This document shows, in pieces, positions 16,881-25,798 of a stretch of DNA of 46,611 nt (positions are counted from its first letter, which is position 1; each line of letters starts with the position of its first letter). The DNA lies in assembly GCA_902635455.1 (NCBI GenBank), contig CACPNW010000010.1:1-46611 (forward strand). Reading direction: 5' to 3'. The notes below the pieces were generated by a model, which saw only the letters and a list, made by a program, of their open reading frames with translations, had not been told where the DNA came from and did not search any database. Source of the stretch: an uncultured Alphaproteobacteria bacterium. Lineage in GTDB: Bacteria; Pseudomonadota; Alphaproteobacteria; HIMB59; GCA-002718135. Both the position numbers and the translations under genes were made by a program.

Positions 16881-19312
16881 TAAGCTCTTAATAATTTATT
16901 TTCTGGATCGTATGGACTTTCTTCTATTATTGTTGCATCATGCAACTTGCCCAGTATATCAATTTTTAATTTTTGTCCAACATTTGCTAACTCTGGCTTA
17001 ACCATTGCAAGAGCAAGTGATTTACCTATTCTGAATCCATAATCTCCACCAGTAGCTCTACCAACTACTTTATCATTTTCATAGATTGGATTATTTCCTA
17101 AAACATCAGCATCTGTGACATCATGTACTTCTAATGTAACTAATTTATTTGAAAAACCTTTCTCCCTCCATCTATTTAAAGCATCTAGTCCAATAAATTT
17201 TCCTTTATTTGGATGAATAAATCTGTCTAAACCACTTTCATAAGGTGAATATTCAATAGAAAGCTCAGTTCCAATTAATTTATATGATTTTTCAACCCTT
17301 AGACTGTTCATTGCTCTTATGCCATATGGCTTTAAGCCCAAATCTACACCTGCTTCCATTAATGTATCAAAAATATGGTTTTGGCATTCTATCGGATGAT
17401 GAAGCTCCCAACCCAATTCACCAACAAAATTTACTCTTAAAGCATCAACAGAGGCGTATCCTATATCGACTTTTTTTGAACTCAACCATTTGAAATTTTC
17501 ATTCGTAAAATCATCTTTAGAAACTTTACTCATTAAGTCCCTTGCTTTAGGTCCTGAAACGACAAGTACACCAATACTATTGGTTAAGTTTTCATACTGA
17601 ACAGATCCATCTGTAGGCATCCATTTATGAATCCAGTCGTGGTCTAATCTTTGAAAAGCACCTGCTGAAACCAAATAAAAACTTTCTTCTGTCTCTCGCA
17701 TAATTGTAAACTCTGAATGCACACCACCATTTTTATTAAGTGCATGACATAAATTAATTCTTCCTATTGATTTTGGTAATTTATTAGCAACTAAATTATC
17801 TAAAAAACTTTCTGCTTTTGGACCTTTAATTCTGCATTTTGCAAAGGCTGTCATGTCAAGGAGTCCAACATTCTCTTTAACGTTTTTACATTCCTTTTCT
17901 ATGGCTTTAAACCATTTTGATCTTCTAAAAGACCAATCATCTTTTTGCTCCATACCATCTGTTGCAAAAAAATTTGGTCTTTCCCATCCAAATTTTTGAC
18001 CAAATACGGCTCCTAAATTTTTCATTCTATCATAGCAAGGTGCTGTTCTTAAAGGTCTTGCTGCCTCCCTTTCTTCATCTGGAAAATGTATAGTAAAAAC
18101 ATTCCTATAAGCTTCCTCATTTTTTTCTATAAGATAGGATTTTGAGCAATACTCCCCATATCTTCTTGGTTCAACTCCAAGCATATCAATAGTTGGCTCC
18201 CCATCAATTATCCATTCTGCTAATTGCCAACCAGCACCTCCTGCAGCAGTTATTCCAAAACTATGTCCTTCATTAATCCAAAAATTTTTTTTACCCCATG
18301 CTGGACCAACAATTGGATTTCCATCTGGCGTATAACAAATTGCTCCATTGTAAACTTTTTTTACCCCTACTTCTCCAAAAGCTGGAACTCGATGAATAGC
18401 TCCTTCAATATGCGGTGTTAGTCTGTCTAGATCTTCTTGAAATAGTTCGTATTCAGAATTTTCTGATGGGCCATCAACATAACAACACGGGGCACCTTTT
18501 TCATAAGGGCCTAAGATTAAACCACCAGCTTCTTCCCTCATATACCATTGAGTATCACTATCTCTTAGAACACCCATTTCTGGCAATCCATCTTTTTTTC
18601 TTTTCACAATTTCTGGGTGTGGTTCAGTTACAATGTATTGATGTTCTACTGGTATTACAGGAATATCGAGTCCTGCCATTTTTCCTGTTTGTCTTGCAAA
18701 ATTCCCAGAACAACTAACAACATGTTCGCACTCAATATTTCCTTTATCTGTTTCTACAATCCAGCTAGTTGTTTTCTCTTTAATTCCAACAACTGTTGTG
18801 TTTCTGTATATTTCTGCTCCATTATTTCTTGCGCCTATAGCAAGTGCTTGCGTTAAATCAGCTGGTTGAATGTATCCATCTTCTGGATGTTGAATAGCTC
18901 CAATTAAACCTTCGGTATTGCAAAGAGGCCAAATTTCTTTTACTTCATCAGGTTTTAAAAAATTAACTTTTACTCCTATTGTTTTGGCAACTCCTGCATA
19001 TTGATAATATTCATCCATTCTTTCTTTAGTGGTTGCTAATCTTATATTCGATACAACACTAAAACCTACATTTTGTCCTGTCTCTTCTTCTAGAGTTTTA
19101 TAAAGATTAACCGCATATTTATGAAGTTGACCAACAGAATAACTCATATTAAACAAAGGCAATAAACCTGCTGCATGCCAAGTTGATCCTGAGGTTAACT
19201 CTTTTCTTTCAACTAATACTACATCATCCCAACCCTTTTTAGCTAAATGATATAAAGTGCTTACGCCAACGGCCCCGCCACCTATTACAACTACCTTAGT
19301 TTTACTTTTCAT
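16880..19312 (-). CDS. Dimethylglycine/sarcosine dehydrogenase (FAD-dependent, GcvT-fused)
   Basis: An 810-residue two-part enzyme. Residues about 1-420 form a DAO-type FAD domain: [20 protein letters not shown], then [12 protein letters not shown], where H46 matches the covalent flavin histidine of mitochondrial dimethylglycine and sarcosine dehydrogenases. Residues about 430-810 form a GcvT-like folate domain ([46 protein letters not shown]-type motif; [13 protein letters not shown] end). It would remove a methyl from dimethylglycine or sarcosine, pass electrons to ETF and methylene to THF. The adjoining etfBA and ETF-QO genes support that. As the window separately encodes sarcosine oxidase, dimethylglycine is the likelier substrate here; this is inference. 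Confidence 0.88.
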   Translation of the reverse strand: MKSKTKVVVIGGGAVGVSTLYHLAKKGWDDVVLVERKELTSGSTWHAAGLLPLFNMSYSVGQLHKYAVNLYKTLEEETGQNVGFSVVSNIRLATTKERMDEYYQYAGVAKTIGVKVNFLKPDEVKEIWPLCNTEGLIGAIQHPEDGYIQPADLTQALAIGARNNGAEIYRNTTVVGIKEKTTSWIVETDKGNIECEHVVSCSGNFARQTGKMAGLDIPVIPVEHQYIVTEPHPEIVKRKKDGLPEMGVLRDSDTQWYMREEAGGLILGPYEKGAPCCYVDGPSENSEYELFQEDLDRLTPHIEGAIHRVPAFGEVGVKKVYNGAICYTPDGNPIVGPAWGKKNFWINEGHSFGITAAGGAGWQLAEWIIDGEPTIDMLGVEPRRYGEYCSKSYLIEKNEEAYRNVFTIHFPDEEREAARPLRTAPCYDRMKNLGAVFGQKFGWERPNFFATDGMEQKDDWSFRRSKWFKAIEKECKNVKENVGLLDMTAFAKCRIKGPKAESFLDNLVANKLPKSIGRINLCHALNKNGGVHSEFTIMRETEESFYLVSAGAFQRLDHDWIHKWMPTDGSVQYENLTNSIGVLVVSGPKARDLMSKVSKDDFTNENFKWLSSKKVDIGYASVDALRVNFVGELGWELHHPIECQNHIFDTLMEAGVDLGLKPYGIRAMNSLRVEKSYKLIGTELSIEYSPYESGLDRFIHPNKGKFIGLDALNRWREKGFSNKLVTLEVHDVTDADVLGNNPIYENDKVVGRATGGDYGFRIGKSLALAMVKPELANVGQKLKIDILGKLHDATIIEESPYDPENKLLRA

Positions 19313-19368
19313 AATATTTTGATAAAATGCTGTACATCTCTAATCATATTAAATAGATTGGGTCAATC

Positions 19369-19989
19369 ATGCGCTATTCTATTATTAATTTTTCTGTGTT
19401 TATTTTTGCAACTTTTATTAATTTTAATGTTTTTGCAGATATGACTTTAAATGATTTATTTTTTGATAACTCAAAGCCTTTTCATTTGAAATTGCTAGAA
19501 GCAATTCCTGAAAAAGGCAAACTTCAAATAGGTCCTGATAATGCTGAAAACACAATTATCGAATTTATGGATTATTTTTGCGGATATTGCAAAAAAATAC
19601 ACCCAGAGTTATTAGAGTTAGCTGAAACAAGAAATGATACTAGGGTTATATTTATTCAACATCCTATATTAAGTGAGAGTTCAAATATTATTGCCCAAAT
19701 GGTTATTGCAGCCAATTTACAGAATAAAGGGATTGAATTTCACAATGAATTATTTTCAATTGAAGGGACAATAAATAGAGATAAGCTTGTAAATGCAATG
19801 AAGAAAGTTCAAATCGATGAAAATCAAATGTCTTTAGATATAGAGAATGGTGATGTAAAAAATATAGTTTTGTTGTCTACTTTTTTAGCTAATGGTGCTG
19901 GAGCCAGAGGTACTCCGACAATATTTGTAAATGAAGAATTTTTTGGGGGCTACATCTCACTTGAACAAATGAAAAGTTTATTAAAATAA
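19369..19989 (+). CDS. DsbA-family periplasmic thiol-disulfide protein
   Basis: A 206-residue protein with a signal peptide (hydrophobic residues about 5-22, ending NVFAD) and a thioredoxin/DsbA domain: FMDYFCGYCKKIHPELLE gives the CGYC active site, and GARGTPTIFVNEEFFGGY gives the cis-Pro loop and the last strand. A helical insertion lies between. It acts in the periplasm as oxidase, isomerase or reductase on disulfides; the family resembles the 'DsbA family/2-hydroxychromene-like' proteins common in Alphaproteobacteria. It stands alone, transcribed away from the dehydrogenase operon, and ends at a hairpin shared with the next gene. Confidence 0.87.
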   Translation: MRYSIINFSVFIFATFINFNVFADMTLNDLFFDNSKPFHLKLLEAIPEKGKLQIGPDNAENTIIEFMDYFCGYCKKIHPELLELAETRNDTRVIFIQHPILSESSNIIAQMVIAANLQNKGIEFHNELFSIEGTINRDKLVNAMKKVQIDENQMSLDIENGDVKNIVLLSTFLANGAGARGTPTIFVNEEFFGGYISLEQMKSLLK

Positions 19990-19990
19990 A

Positions 19991-20012
19991 AATGCCCCTA
20001 CAAAGGGGCATT
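19991..20012 (-). terminator. Hairpin terminator between dsbA-like and dmdA-like genes
   Basis: A perfect 9-base-pair stem (AATGCCCCT / AGGGGCATT) around a short loop. On the minus strand the stem is followed by TTTTATTTTAA, a good intrinsic terminator 12 bases past the methyltransferase stop. On the plus strand it is followed by a weaker ATTAATTAAA tract, so it may also serve the DsbA-like gene. Confidence 0.85.
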
Positions 20013-20024
20013 AATTAAAAAAAT

Positions 20025-21380
20025 CTAAGCTTTTGAAGCTTCTCTAGTATTTGGATTATAAGATTCAGTAAATGGAATTTCTACCACTTCTGCATCTACA
20101 GGCACGCCAGGACTATCTGAGTATTCATCAGGAAGATGAACTTTAAATTTTTGGCCTACATTTCCAATAGGAAAGCCATTCTTGCTTAAAGTTCCATCGA
20201 AAGGAACATATCCCATAGCAATATTACGTTGTTGCTCAGGATGATACCAAGGTGATGTAACATAACCACAAGGATCTCCACCTTCAGCTGGCGAAATCAA
20301 CCAAAAATCAGGGGCATATTCCTCAATAGGTTTTCCACCTAAAGTTAAGCCAACTAACTGAAGCTTATATGGTTTTTGTCCTGCGGATATTTCACTTTTC
20401 ATTTTTTCCAAAGCTTCTTTACCAACATAATCAGTTTTCTTATTCCATTCCCCTACTCCAGATAAAGATACCTGATATCCAAGATTACATTGGAAAGGAT
20501 TATGTTGATTATCCATATCTTGACCCCATGACAAAATACCAGCTTGAATACGTCTATGATGAGCAGGCGCGATAACCATTAAATTATGTTTTTTGCCTGC
20601 ATCTAAAACTGCATTCCACATATCATCAGCATGAAGTGTTGCATCGTACAAATAGATTTCAAAACCAGCTGCTCCAGAGAAACCAGTTTGAGATATTACA
20701 CATTTGTGACCTCCAACTTTTACTTCTGCAAGACCATAAAAAGGCATTTTATCAACATCAACTTGATCTCCTACCAGATCTTTCATTAATGCATGAGCTT
20801 TTGGTCCTTGTATTTGTACTGGACAAACATCAATTTCATCAATTTCAACATTAAATCTTTTGTCATGATTTACACCTTGAAGGTATAAACCTATATCTGA
20901 ATCTGAAAGAGAAAACCAAAATTCATCCTCTGCAACTCTTAAAAGAATTGGATCATTTAATACTCCACCCATACTATTACATAAAATAACGTATCTTGCT
21001 GCTCTAACAGATCCATCTGCTTTCATAGATGGTATCCTTGTTGCATCACGCGTTATTACATAGTCAGTGAATGCTTCTGCATCAGGACCTTTGACTTGAA
21101 TTTGTCTTTCAACAGCAACATTCCACATCGTAACGTGATTTTTTATTGCTTCGTATTCCACCATTGCACCACCATCTTCAGGCTTAACATAGCCTCTTGG
21201 ATGGTATACTCGATTGTAAACAGTTGCTCTCCAACAACCTGCTTTCATTGACAAATGCCAATATGGAGATTTTCTTACTCTAGTTGAAATTAACATTTGA
21301 ACTGGAGTAGGACCACTCTGTCTTAGGTTGTATGGAACCTTTCTATCAGACTGGTCAACAGATGTTACATGTTTGATCAT
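20025..21380 (-). CDS. DmdA-like GcvT-family tetrahydrofolate methyltransferase
   Basis: A 451-residue GcvT-fold protein: the folate domain runs from about residue 60 (TVYNRVYHPRGY, VERQIQVKGPDA) and the C-terminal barrel from about 330. The segments GGVLNDPILLRVAEDEFWF, SLSDSDIGLYLQG, TGFSGAAGFEIYLYD and GILSWGQDMDNQHNPFQCNL parallel, from memory, the DMSP demethylase DmdA more than the glycine-cleavage T protein: ND replaces the DD of GcvT. It is longer than DmdA (about 370) by an N-terminal extension and a C-terminal tail. A strong AAGGAG precedes the ATG. It may demethylate DMSP, a related sulfonium/ammonium compound, or an unknown methyl donor. It stands alone, ending in its own terminator, next to the dehydrogenase/ETF operon. 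Confidence 0.72.
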   Translation of the reverse strand: MIKHVTSVDQSDRKVPYNLRQSGPTPVQMLISTRVRKSPYWHLSMKAGCWRATVYNRVYHPRGYVKPEDGGAMVEYEAIKNHVTMWNVAVERQIQVKGPDAEAFTDYVITRDATRIPSMKADGSVRAARYVILCNSMGGVLNDPILLRVAEDEFWFSLSDSDIGLYLQGVNHDKRFNVEIDEIDVCPVQIQGPKAHALMKDLVGDQVDVDKMPFYGLAEVKVGGHKCVISQTGFSGAAGFEIYLYDATLHADDMWNAVLDAGKKHNLMVIAPAHHRRIQAGILSWGQDMDNQHNPFQCNLGYQVSLSGVGEWNKKTDYVGKEALEKMKSEISAGQKPYKLQLVGLTLGGKPIEEYAPDFWLISPAEGGDPCGYVTSPWYHPEQQRNIAMGYVPFDGTLSKNGFPIGNVGQKFKVHLPDEYSDSPGVPVDAEVVEIPFTESYNPNTREASKA

Positions 21381-21540
21381 GTTTTGCTCCTTAAAAAAAT
21401 ATATATCTGCCTGCGGTATCTAAACTTCTTTTTTAACGCAATAATAAAATTCAAAAAACAATAAAATTCTGGGGAGCTTGTTCCTAAAAAAACCTAATTT
21501 AGGCCTTAGTTTTGCCAACATAAATATTTATCAAAGTCCC

Positions 21541-22440
21541 ATGATAAGAAGATTTTTATTATTAATTAGCATTTTTATTGTAACTGCTTGTTCATCTAGT
21601 TATGAAAAGTTGGAAACTTTAGACTTTAAAACTTCAAATAATTTCTCAAAAAATCTAGTAAAATTTTATAAAGAAAAGGCTATATTTGAAGCAAAAGAAA
21701 TGCATGATTGGAACTCTGCTAAGTTATATTCTGAAAAAGCTTTAAAAGCTATTGAAGGAGAGGAAATTAAACCCCAAGAAATTGGTTATTGGAATATACC
21801 TAAAAAAAACGTTTCACAAATACAAAAAAGTTATAACAATTTAATGGAAATATATAATGAAGCAAAAATAATTGATCCATATAATCTAGCGAAGGCAATT
21901 AGCTCTTTAGATTGTTGGGCTGAACAACAAGAAGAGGATTGGCAAATTTGGGATATCAATAAATGTCGTGATGATTTTTTAAACTCAATGCATTTAATAT
22001 ATAAAAAAATAACTGATTCTAATAAAAATGAAAATAAAAAATCACAAAGCCAAAATAATATTAATTCTGAAAATGGAAGTGTTAGTGTAGTTACAAAAAA
22101 TGAAAATGAAAAAATTATGCATATTATTTATTTTGATTTTGATAAATCAAATTTGAGTGAAATAAGTAAAAACAAAATACAAATATTTTTAGATAAAGTT
22201 AGAGATAAAATTAAAAATTATATAATTGTAGGGCATACAGACACAAAAGGTACTAAGGAATATAATTTAAATTTATCACAAAAAAGAGCTCTAGCTATCA
22301 AAGATATTTTAATTGAGATGGGTATTAAAAAAGAAAACTTAAGAGTTTTAGGAAAAGGTGAGGAAATGCTTGCTGTTCCAACAAAAGATGAGGTCAAACA
22401 TCCCGCAAATAGAAGAGCAGAGATTACTGCATTAAATTAA
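21541..22440 (+). CDS. OmpA-domain lipoprotein
   Basis: A 299-residue lipoprotein. I choose ATG 21541 rather than TTG 21478 because MIRRFLLLISIFIVTACSSS is then a clean lipoprotein signal with the acylated cysteine at residue 17. The middle (about 30-190) is helical and charged, ending in an Asn/Lys/Ser-rich linker. Residues about 200-299 are an OmpA/MotB peptidoglycan-binding domain: IYFDFDKSNLSEIS, IVGHTDTKGTKEYNLNLSQK, RALAIKDIL and NRRAEI. It should anchor the outer membrane to the cell wall. The long N-terminal part makes it larger than Pal. It is followed 42 bases later by apaG. Confidence 0.88.
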   Translation: MIRRFLLLISIFIVTACSSSYEKLETLDFKTSNNFSKNLVKFYKEKAIFEAKEMHDWNSAKLYSEKALKAIEGEEIKPQEIGYWNIPKKNVSQIQKSYNNLMEIYNEAKIIDPYNLAKAISSLDCWAEQQEEDWQIWDINKCRDDFLNSMHLIYKKITDSNKNENKKSQSQNNINSENGSVSVVTKNENEKIMHIIYFDFDKSNLSEISKNKIQIFLDKVRDKIKNYIIVGHTDTKGTKEYNLNLSQKRALAIKDILIEMGIKKENLRVLGKGEEMLAVPTKDEVKHPANRRAEITALN

Positions 22441-22482
22441 CTTTAGTTTGTTTTTTTTTAGTATAATACCAAATTTATATTA

Positions 22483-22875
22483 ATGTATAAAAAAACTACA
22501 AAAAGAATAAATATAACAGTAAATCCATATTATTTGGAAGATCAGTCTGAACCAGAAGATCAACATTATGTTTGGGCATACCAGGTTACAATTGATAATC
22601 AAAGCAACGACAGGGTTAAATTAACAAATAGATATTGGAAAATAATTGACTCAAATGGGACTCAACAAGAAGTTAGAGGTGAGGGAGTTGTGGGTGAACA
22701 ACCTGTTCTTAATCCTGGTGAAAAATTTGAATACACAAGCGGTACCCCGCTATCAACTCCTTCTGGATTTATGGAAGGTCATTATGAAATGGAAAACAAA
22801 GACGGATTGAAATTTGAAGTATATATTCCTCAGTTTTCTCTTGATAGCCCCTTTACATCTAAAAAGCTAAACTAA
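22483..22875 (+). CDS. apaG: ApaG (Co2+/Mg2+ efflux-associated) protein
   Basis: A 130-residue single beta-sandwich domain protein with the ApaG signatures ITVNPYYLEDQSEPEDQHYV, WAYQVTIDNQS, RYWKIIDSNG and VRGEGVVGEQPVLNPGE, then FEYTSGTPLSTPSGFMEGHY. The family is found widely in Proteobacteria and has been linked to divalent-cation resistance, but its biochemical role is unclear. It is near the family length (about 125) and intact. It lies between the OmpA-like lipoprotein and trkH on the same strand. Confidence 0.95.
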   Translation: MYKKTTKRINITVNPYYLEDQSEPEDQHYVWAYQVTIDNQSNDRVKLTNRYWKIIDSNGTQQEVRGEGVVGEQPVLNPGEKFEYTSGTPLSTPSGFMEGHYEMENKDGLKFEVYIPQFSLDSPFTSKKLN

Positions 22876-22886
22876 AAATTTTAATA

Positions 22887-24335
22887 ATGAGAGATTATCG
22901 CTCAATATTCAATATAATTGGAATACTACTTTGTATTGAGGCTATAGCAATGTTAATTCCACTTTTTGTAGATTTAGTATATTTTAATGATGACTGGAAG
23001 CAGTTTTTTTACTCTAGCATAATAACCTTTTTTATAGGGTTAGTTTTGTTTTTTTCTTTTAAAACTGAAGAAGTAAAAATTGATGTAAGACAGGCATTTG
23101 TTTTAACAATTCTATCATGGTTTTTGATAGCAATATTTGGCTCAATACCTTTTATATATACTGATACTTCTTTAGGTTTCACTGATTCATTTTTCGAATC
23201 TGTTAGTGGCATAACAACTACTGGGGCAACAGTTATTGAAGATTTAGATTCTCTTCCTGAGGGAATAATTATTTGGAGGTCTCTATTACAATGGTTTGGT
23301 GGTATAGGAATAATTCTTCTTGCTTTAGCTATCTTACCAACATTACAAATAGGCGGAATGCAATTATTGCATATGGAACACGATGATCCTTATGAAAAAA
23401 CTTTACCTAAGTTAAACCAATTTATTCTAGAAATTTTTTTAATTTATATTTTATTGTCAATAATTTGTGCAATGCTTTACTATTTTGCAGGCATGTCTAG
23501 CTTTGACTCAATTGTGCATGCAATGACTACTATTTCAACAGGTGGTTTTTCAAGTCATAACTTATCATTTGCATATTTTAATTCTCAAAAAATTGAAATG
23601 ATAAGCGTAGCGTTTATGATAATTGGAAGTTTGCCTTTTGTTTTATATTTACAGTTTCTTCATGGCCAAAGATCGTCTTTATTTAAAGATGATCAAATCA
23701 AATTATTTTTAATAATACTAATACTTGTTATTATTTTTACTGCAATTTGGTTATCTAATTTTAAATCATTATCTGCTTATGAATCCATAAGACTAGCAAT
23801 ATTTAATGTGACTTCTATTCTAACTGGAACAGGATATAGTAATAATAATTTCTCAAATTGGGGAAGTTTTGGATCGGTAATTATGATTATAATTATGTTT
23901 ATAGGTGGTTGTGCTGGATCAACTACTGGTGGTATAAAAATTTTCCGCTTACAATTATTATTTAGGGGTGCAAAAGCTCAAATTAAAAAATTTACTCATC
24001 CACATGCAGTATTGTTAATGAGATTTAATGACAAAACAGTTACTGAAAATACTTACAATTCTATTATGGGTTTTTTTTACATGTATATTTTTATATTCTT
24101 AATTTCAGCAGTTTCCCTCAGTTTTTTAAATATAGACTTTATAACTGCATTTTCAGCTGCAGCATCAGCCATTTCAAATGTAGGTCCTGGAATAGGTCCT
24201 ATAATTGGTCCTGAAGGTAATTATTCAAATTTAAATTATATTGCAAAATGGATATTATCTATAACAATGCTAATTGGGAGATTAGAAATTTTTACAGTTC
24301 TTGTAATAATATCTTATACCTTTTGGAGAAAATAA
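22887..24335 (+). CDS. trkH: Potassium uptake protein TrkH
   Basis: A 482-residue inner-membrane protein with about ten to twelve hydrophobic segments and the four P-loop signatures of the Trk/Ktr family: SGITTTGATVIED, TTISTGGFSSHN, TSILTGTGYSNNN and SAISNVGPGIGP, each contributing the selectivity-filter glycine. LQWFGGIGIILLALAILP follows the first filter. It forms the K+ channel subunit of Trk, normally gated by the NAD-binding protein TrkA, which is not in this window. The start follows apaG by 11 bases. Its stop directly abuts the stop of the opposite lipoprotein gene. Confidence 0.94.
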   Translation: MRDYRSIFNIIGILLCIEAIAMLIPLFVDLVYFNDDWKQFFYSSIITFFIGLVLFFSFKTEEVKIDVRQAFVLTILSWFLIAIFGSIPFIYTDTSLGFTDSFFESVSGITTTGATVIEDLDSLPEGIIIWRSLLQWFGGIGIILLALAILPTLQIGGMQLLHMEHDDPYEKTLPKLNQFILEIFLIYILLSIICAMLYYFAGMSSFDSIVHAMTTISTGGFSSHNLSFAYFNSQKIEMISVAFMIIGSLPFVLYLQFLHGQRSSLFKDDQIKLFLIILILVIIFTAIWLSNFKSLSAYESIRLAIFNVTSILTGTGYSNNNFSNWGSFGSVIMIIIMFIGGCAGSTTGGIKIFRLQLLFRGAKAQIKKFTHPHAVLLMRFNDKTVTENTYNSIMGFFYMYIFIFLISAVSLSFLNIDFITAFSAAASAISNVGPGIGPIIGPEGNYSNLNYIAKWILSITMLIGRLEIFTVLVIISYTFWRK

Positions 24336-24899
24336 CTACATTACATAATCTTTCATATACTCTGTAATTAATTTTTCACTTTCTTTTGTTATATCTCTCA
24401 GAGATTCTAAAACTAAATCATCAATGATTCTTTCTTTTTCTGCTATTGAAATATACCTTCCAGAAGTTGTAGATCTAAAACTTTCAACTGAAGTATTAGC
24501 AATTAAATAATCAGTGTCATCATAAAGATTGTATTCAATCAAATAATAAATTTCATATTGATAAATATCTTTTTCCTCATATTTTTTGGCTTCTTTATCT
24601 TGAGCTTCAAATCTTTTTATTGAAGCATCAATTATGTTAATCTTCAAACTATTTTCTGAACCAATAATTTTAATATTTGAATTAATCCAATTATTTAACC
24701 TTGCTAAAGGAGGAAATTTAAGAGAGTGACCAATATAAGGATCTGAAAATATGGACTCATAAATTTGATTTATTTCCAAATTTTCTGCAACAATTGAAAT
24801 TTGGGGCAATTGAGAATTATCAAAAACTACAGGTTGAATTACCTCTACTGGTTTACATGAAAATATAAGCAAAATTATAACAATACTTAATTTTTTCAT
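24336..24899 (-). CDS. Predicted lipoprotein, function unknown
   Basis: A 187-residue protein. MKKLSIVIILLIFSC is a lipoprotein signal with the acylated cysteine at residue 15. The mature part (PQISIVAENLEINQIYES, DPYIGHSLKFPPLARLNNWI) resembles small alphaproteobacterial lipoproteins that follow arg genes, with a conserved 'P...L..W...R/N' type segment and a likely beta-rich fold; I recognise no enzyme motif. It overlaps the end of argF by four bases (ATGA), so it is translated with the arginine genes although it is an envelope protein. Confidence 0.68.
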   Translation of the reverse strand: MKKLSIVIILLIFSCKPVEVIQPVVFDNSQLPQISIVAENLEINQIYESIFSDPYIGHSLKFPPLARLNNWINSNIKIIGSENSLKINIIDASIKRFEAQDKEAKKYEEKDIYQYEIYYLIEYNLYDDTDYLIANTSVESFRSTTSGRYISIAEKERIIDDLVLESLRDITKESEKLITEYMKDYVM

Positions 24900-25798
24900 T
24901 TCTTATTATAAAATATAAAATTTAGAATAGCTTGTTGAACATACATTCTATTCTGTGCTTGTTCCCAAACTACTGATTTTGAACCATCAATAACTTCATC
25001 TGAAACTTCTTCACCTCGATGAGCAGGAAGACAATGCATAAATATAGCGCCTTTCTTTGCAAAACTCATAAGAGAGTTATCAATTGTATAATTCTTAAAA
25101 TTAGACTTCTTTTTAGCATTTTTTTCACCCATAGATAGCCAAACATCGGTCATAACACAATCACTTCCAGATACTCCCTCCTTTAAATCATTGGTAAATT
25201 TTAGATTTTTATTTTTAAAAATGCGAATTTCTGAATTGTTATATTGTAAAATTTTTTTTGGAATAATGGCTGTCAATTTAAAACAAAATATTTGTTGAGC
25301 CTCAATCAAAGATCTCAAAACATTATTATAATCTCCAATCCAACAAATTTTTTTATTTATTAAACTACCGAGTCTTTCTTTAATTGTAAATAAATCTGAA
25401 ATAATTTGACAAGGATGACTTTGATTAGATAAAGCATTAACAATTGGAATTATATTTAAATCAGATAAGTATTTAATTTTTTTATGGTTGTCATTTCGTA
25501 TAACAAGACAATCAATATACTGAGACAAAGTCATTAAAATGTCTTTATCACTTTCTCTCTTCCCAAAACCTATCGATTCAGGGTAAAGTTCTATTACATT
25601 GCCACCAAATTTTTGCACACCTATGTTAAAACTAACCCTAGTTCTAGTGGATTGTTTTTCAAACAAAAGGCCAATAGATTTATTTTGAAATAATTTTAAA
25701 TTTTTGCTAATATTTTTTTTAAAACTTTTGGCTTTTAAAATTATTGAATTTAATTCATTTTTTTTAAAATCCTTGATATCTACAAAATGTTTAATCAT
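24896..25798 (-). CDS. argF: Ornithine carbamoyltransferase
   Basis: A 300-residue cytoplasmic enzyme with the carbamoyl-phosphate site STRTRVSFNIG, the HPCQIISDLFTI motif, the ornithine/hinge block TDVWLSMGEKN, and HCLPAHRGEEVSDEVIDG with the catalytic HCLPAHRGEEV. It makes citrulline from ornithine and carbamoyl phosphate in arginine synthesis. Length matches the family (about 305). Its start overlaps the 3' end of argD by 8 bases; the two form an argDF unit. Confidence 0.96.
   Translation of the reverse strand: MIKHFVDIKDFKKNELNSIILKAKSFKKNISKNLKLFQNKSIGLLFEKQSTRTRVSFNIGVQKFGGNVIELYPESIGFGKRESDKDILMTLSQYIDCLVIRNDNHKKIKYLSDLNIIPIVNALSNQSHPCQIISDLFTIKERLGSLINKKICWIGDYNNVLRSLIEAQQIFCFKLTAIIPKKILQYNNSEIRIFKNKNLKFTNDLKEGVSGSDCVMTDVWLSMGEKNAKKKSNFKNYTIDNSLMSFAKKGAIFMHCLPAHRGEEVSDEVIDGSKSVVWEQAQNRMYVQQAILNFIFYNKK

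Noticed and set aside
21478-21540. TTG 21478 as the start of the OmpA-like lipoprotein
   Set aside because: It would put 21 residues before the lipoprotein signal; ATG 21541 gives a clean signal with a lipobox cysteine.
21381-21540. A riboswitch ahead of the DmdA-like gene or in the 160-base divergent spacer
   Set aside because: I found no SAM, glycine or THF riboswitch core; only the AAGGAG site and a short CCTAATTTAGG palindrome are visible.
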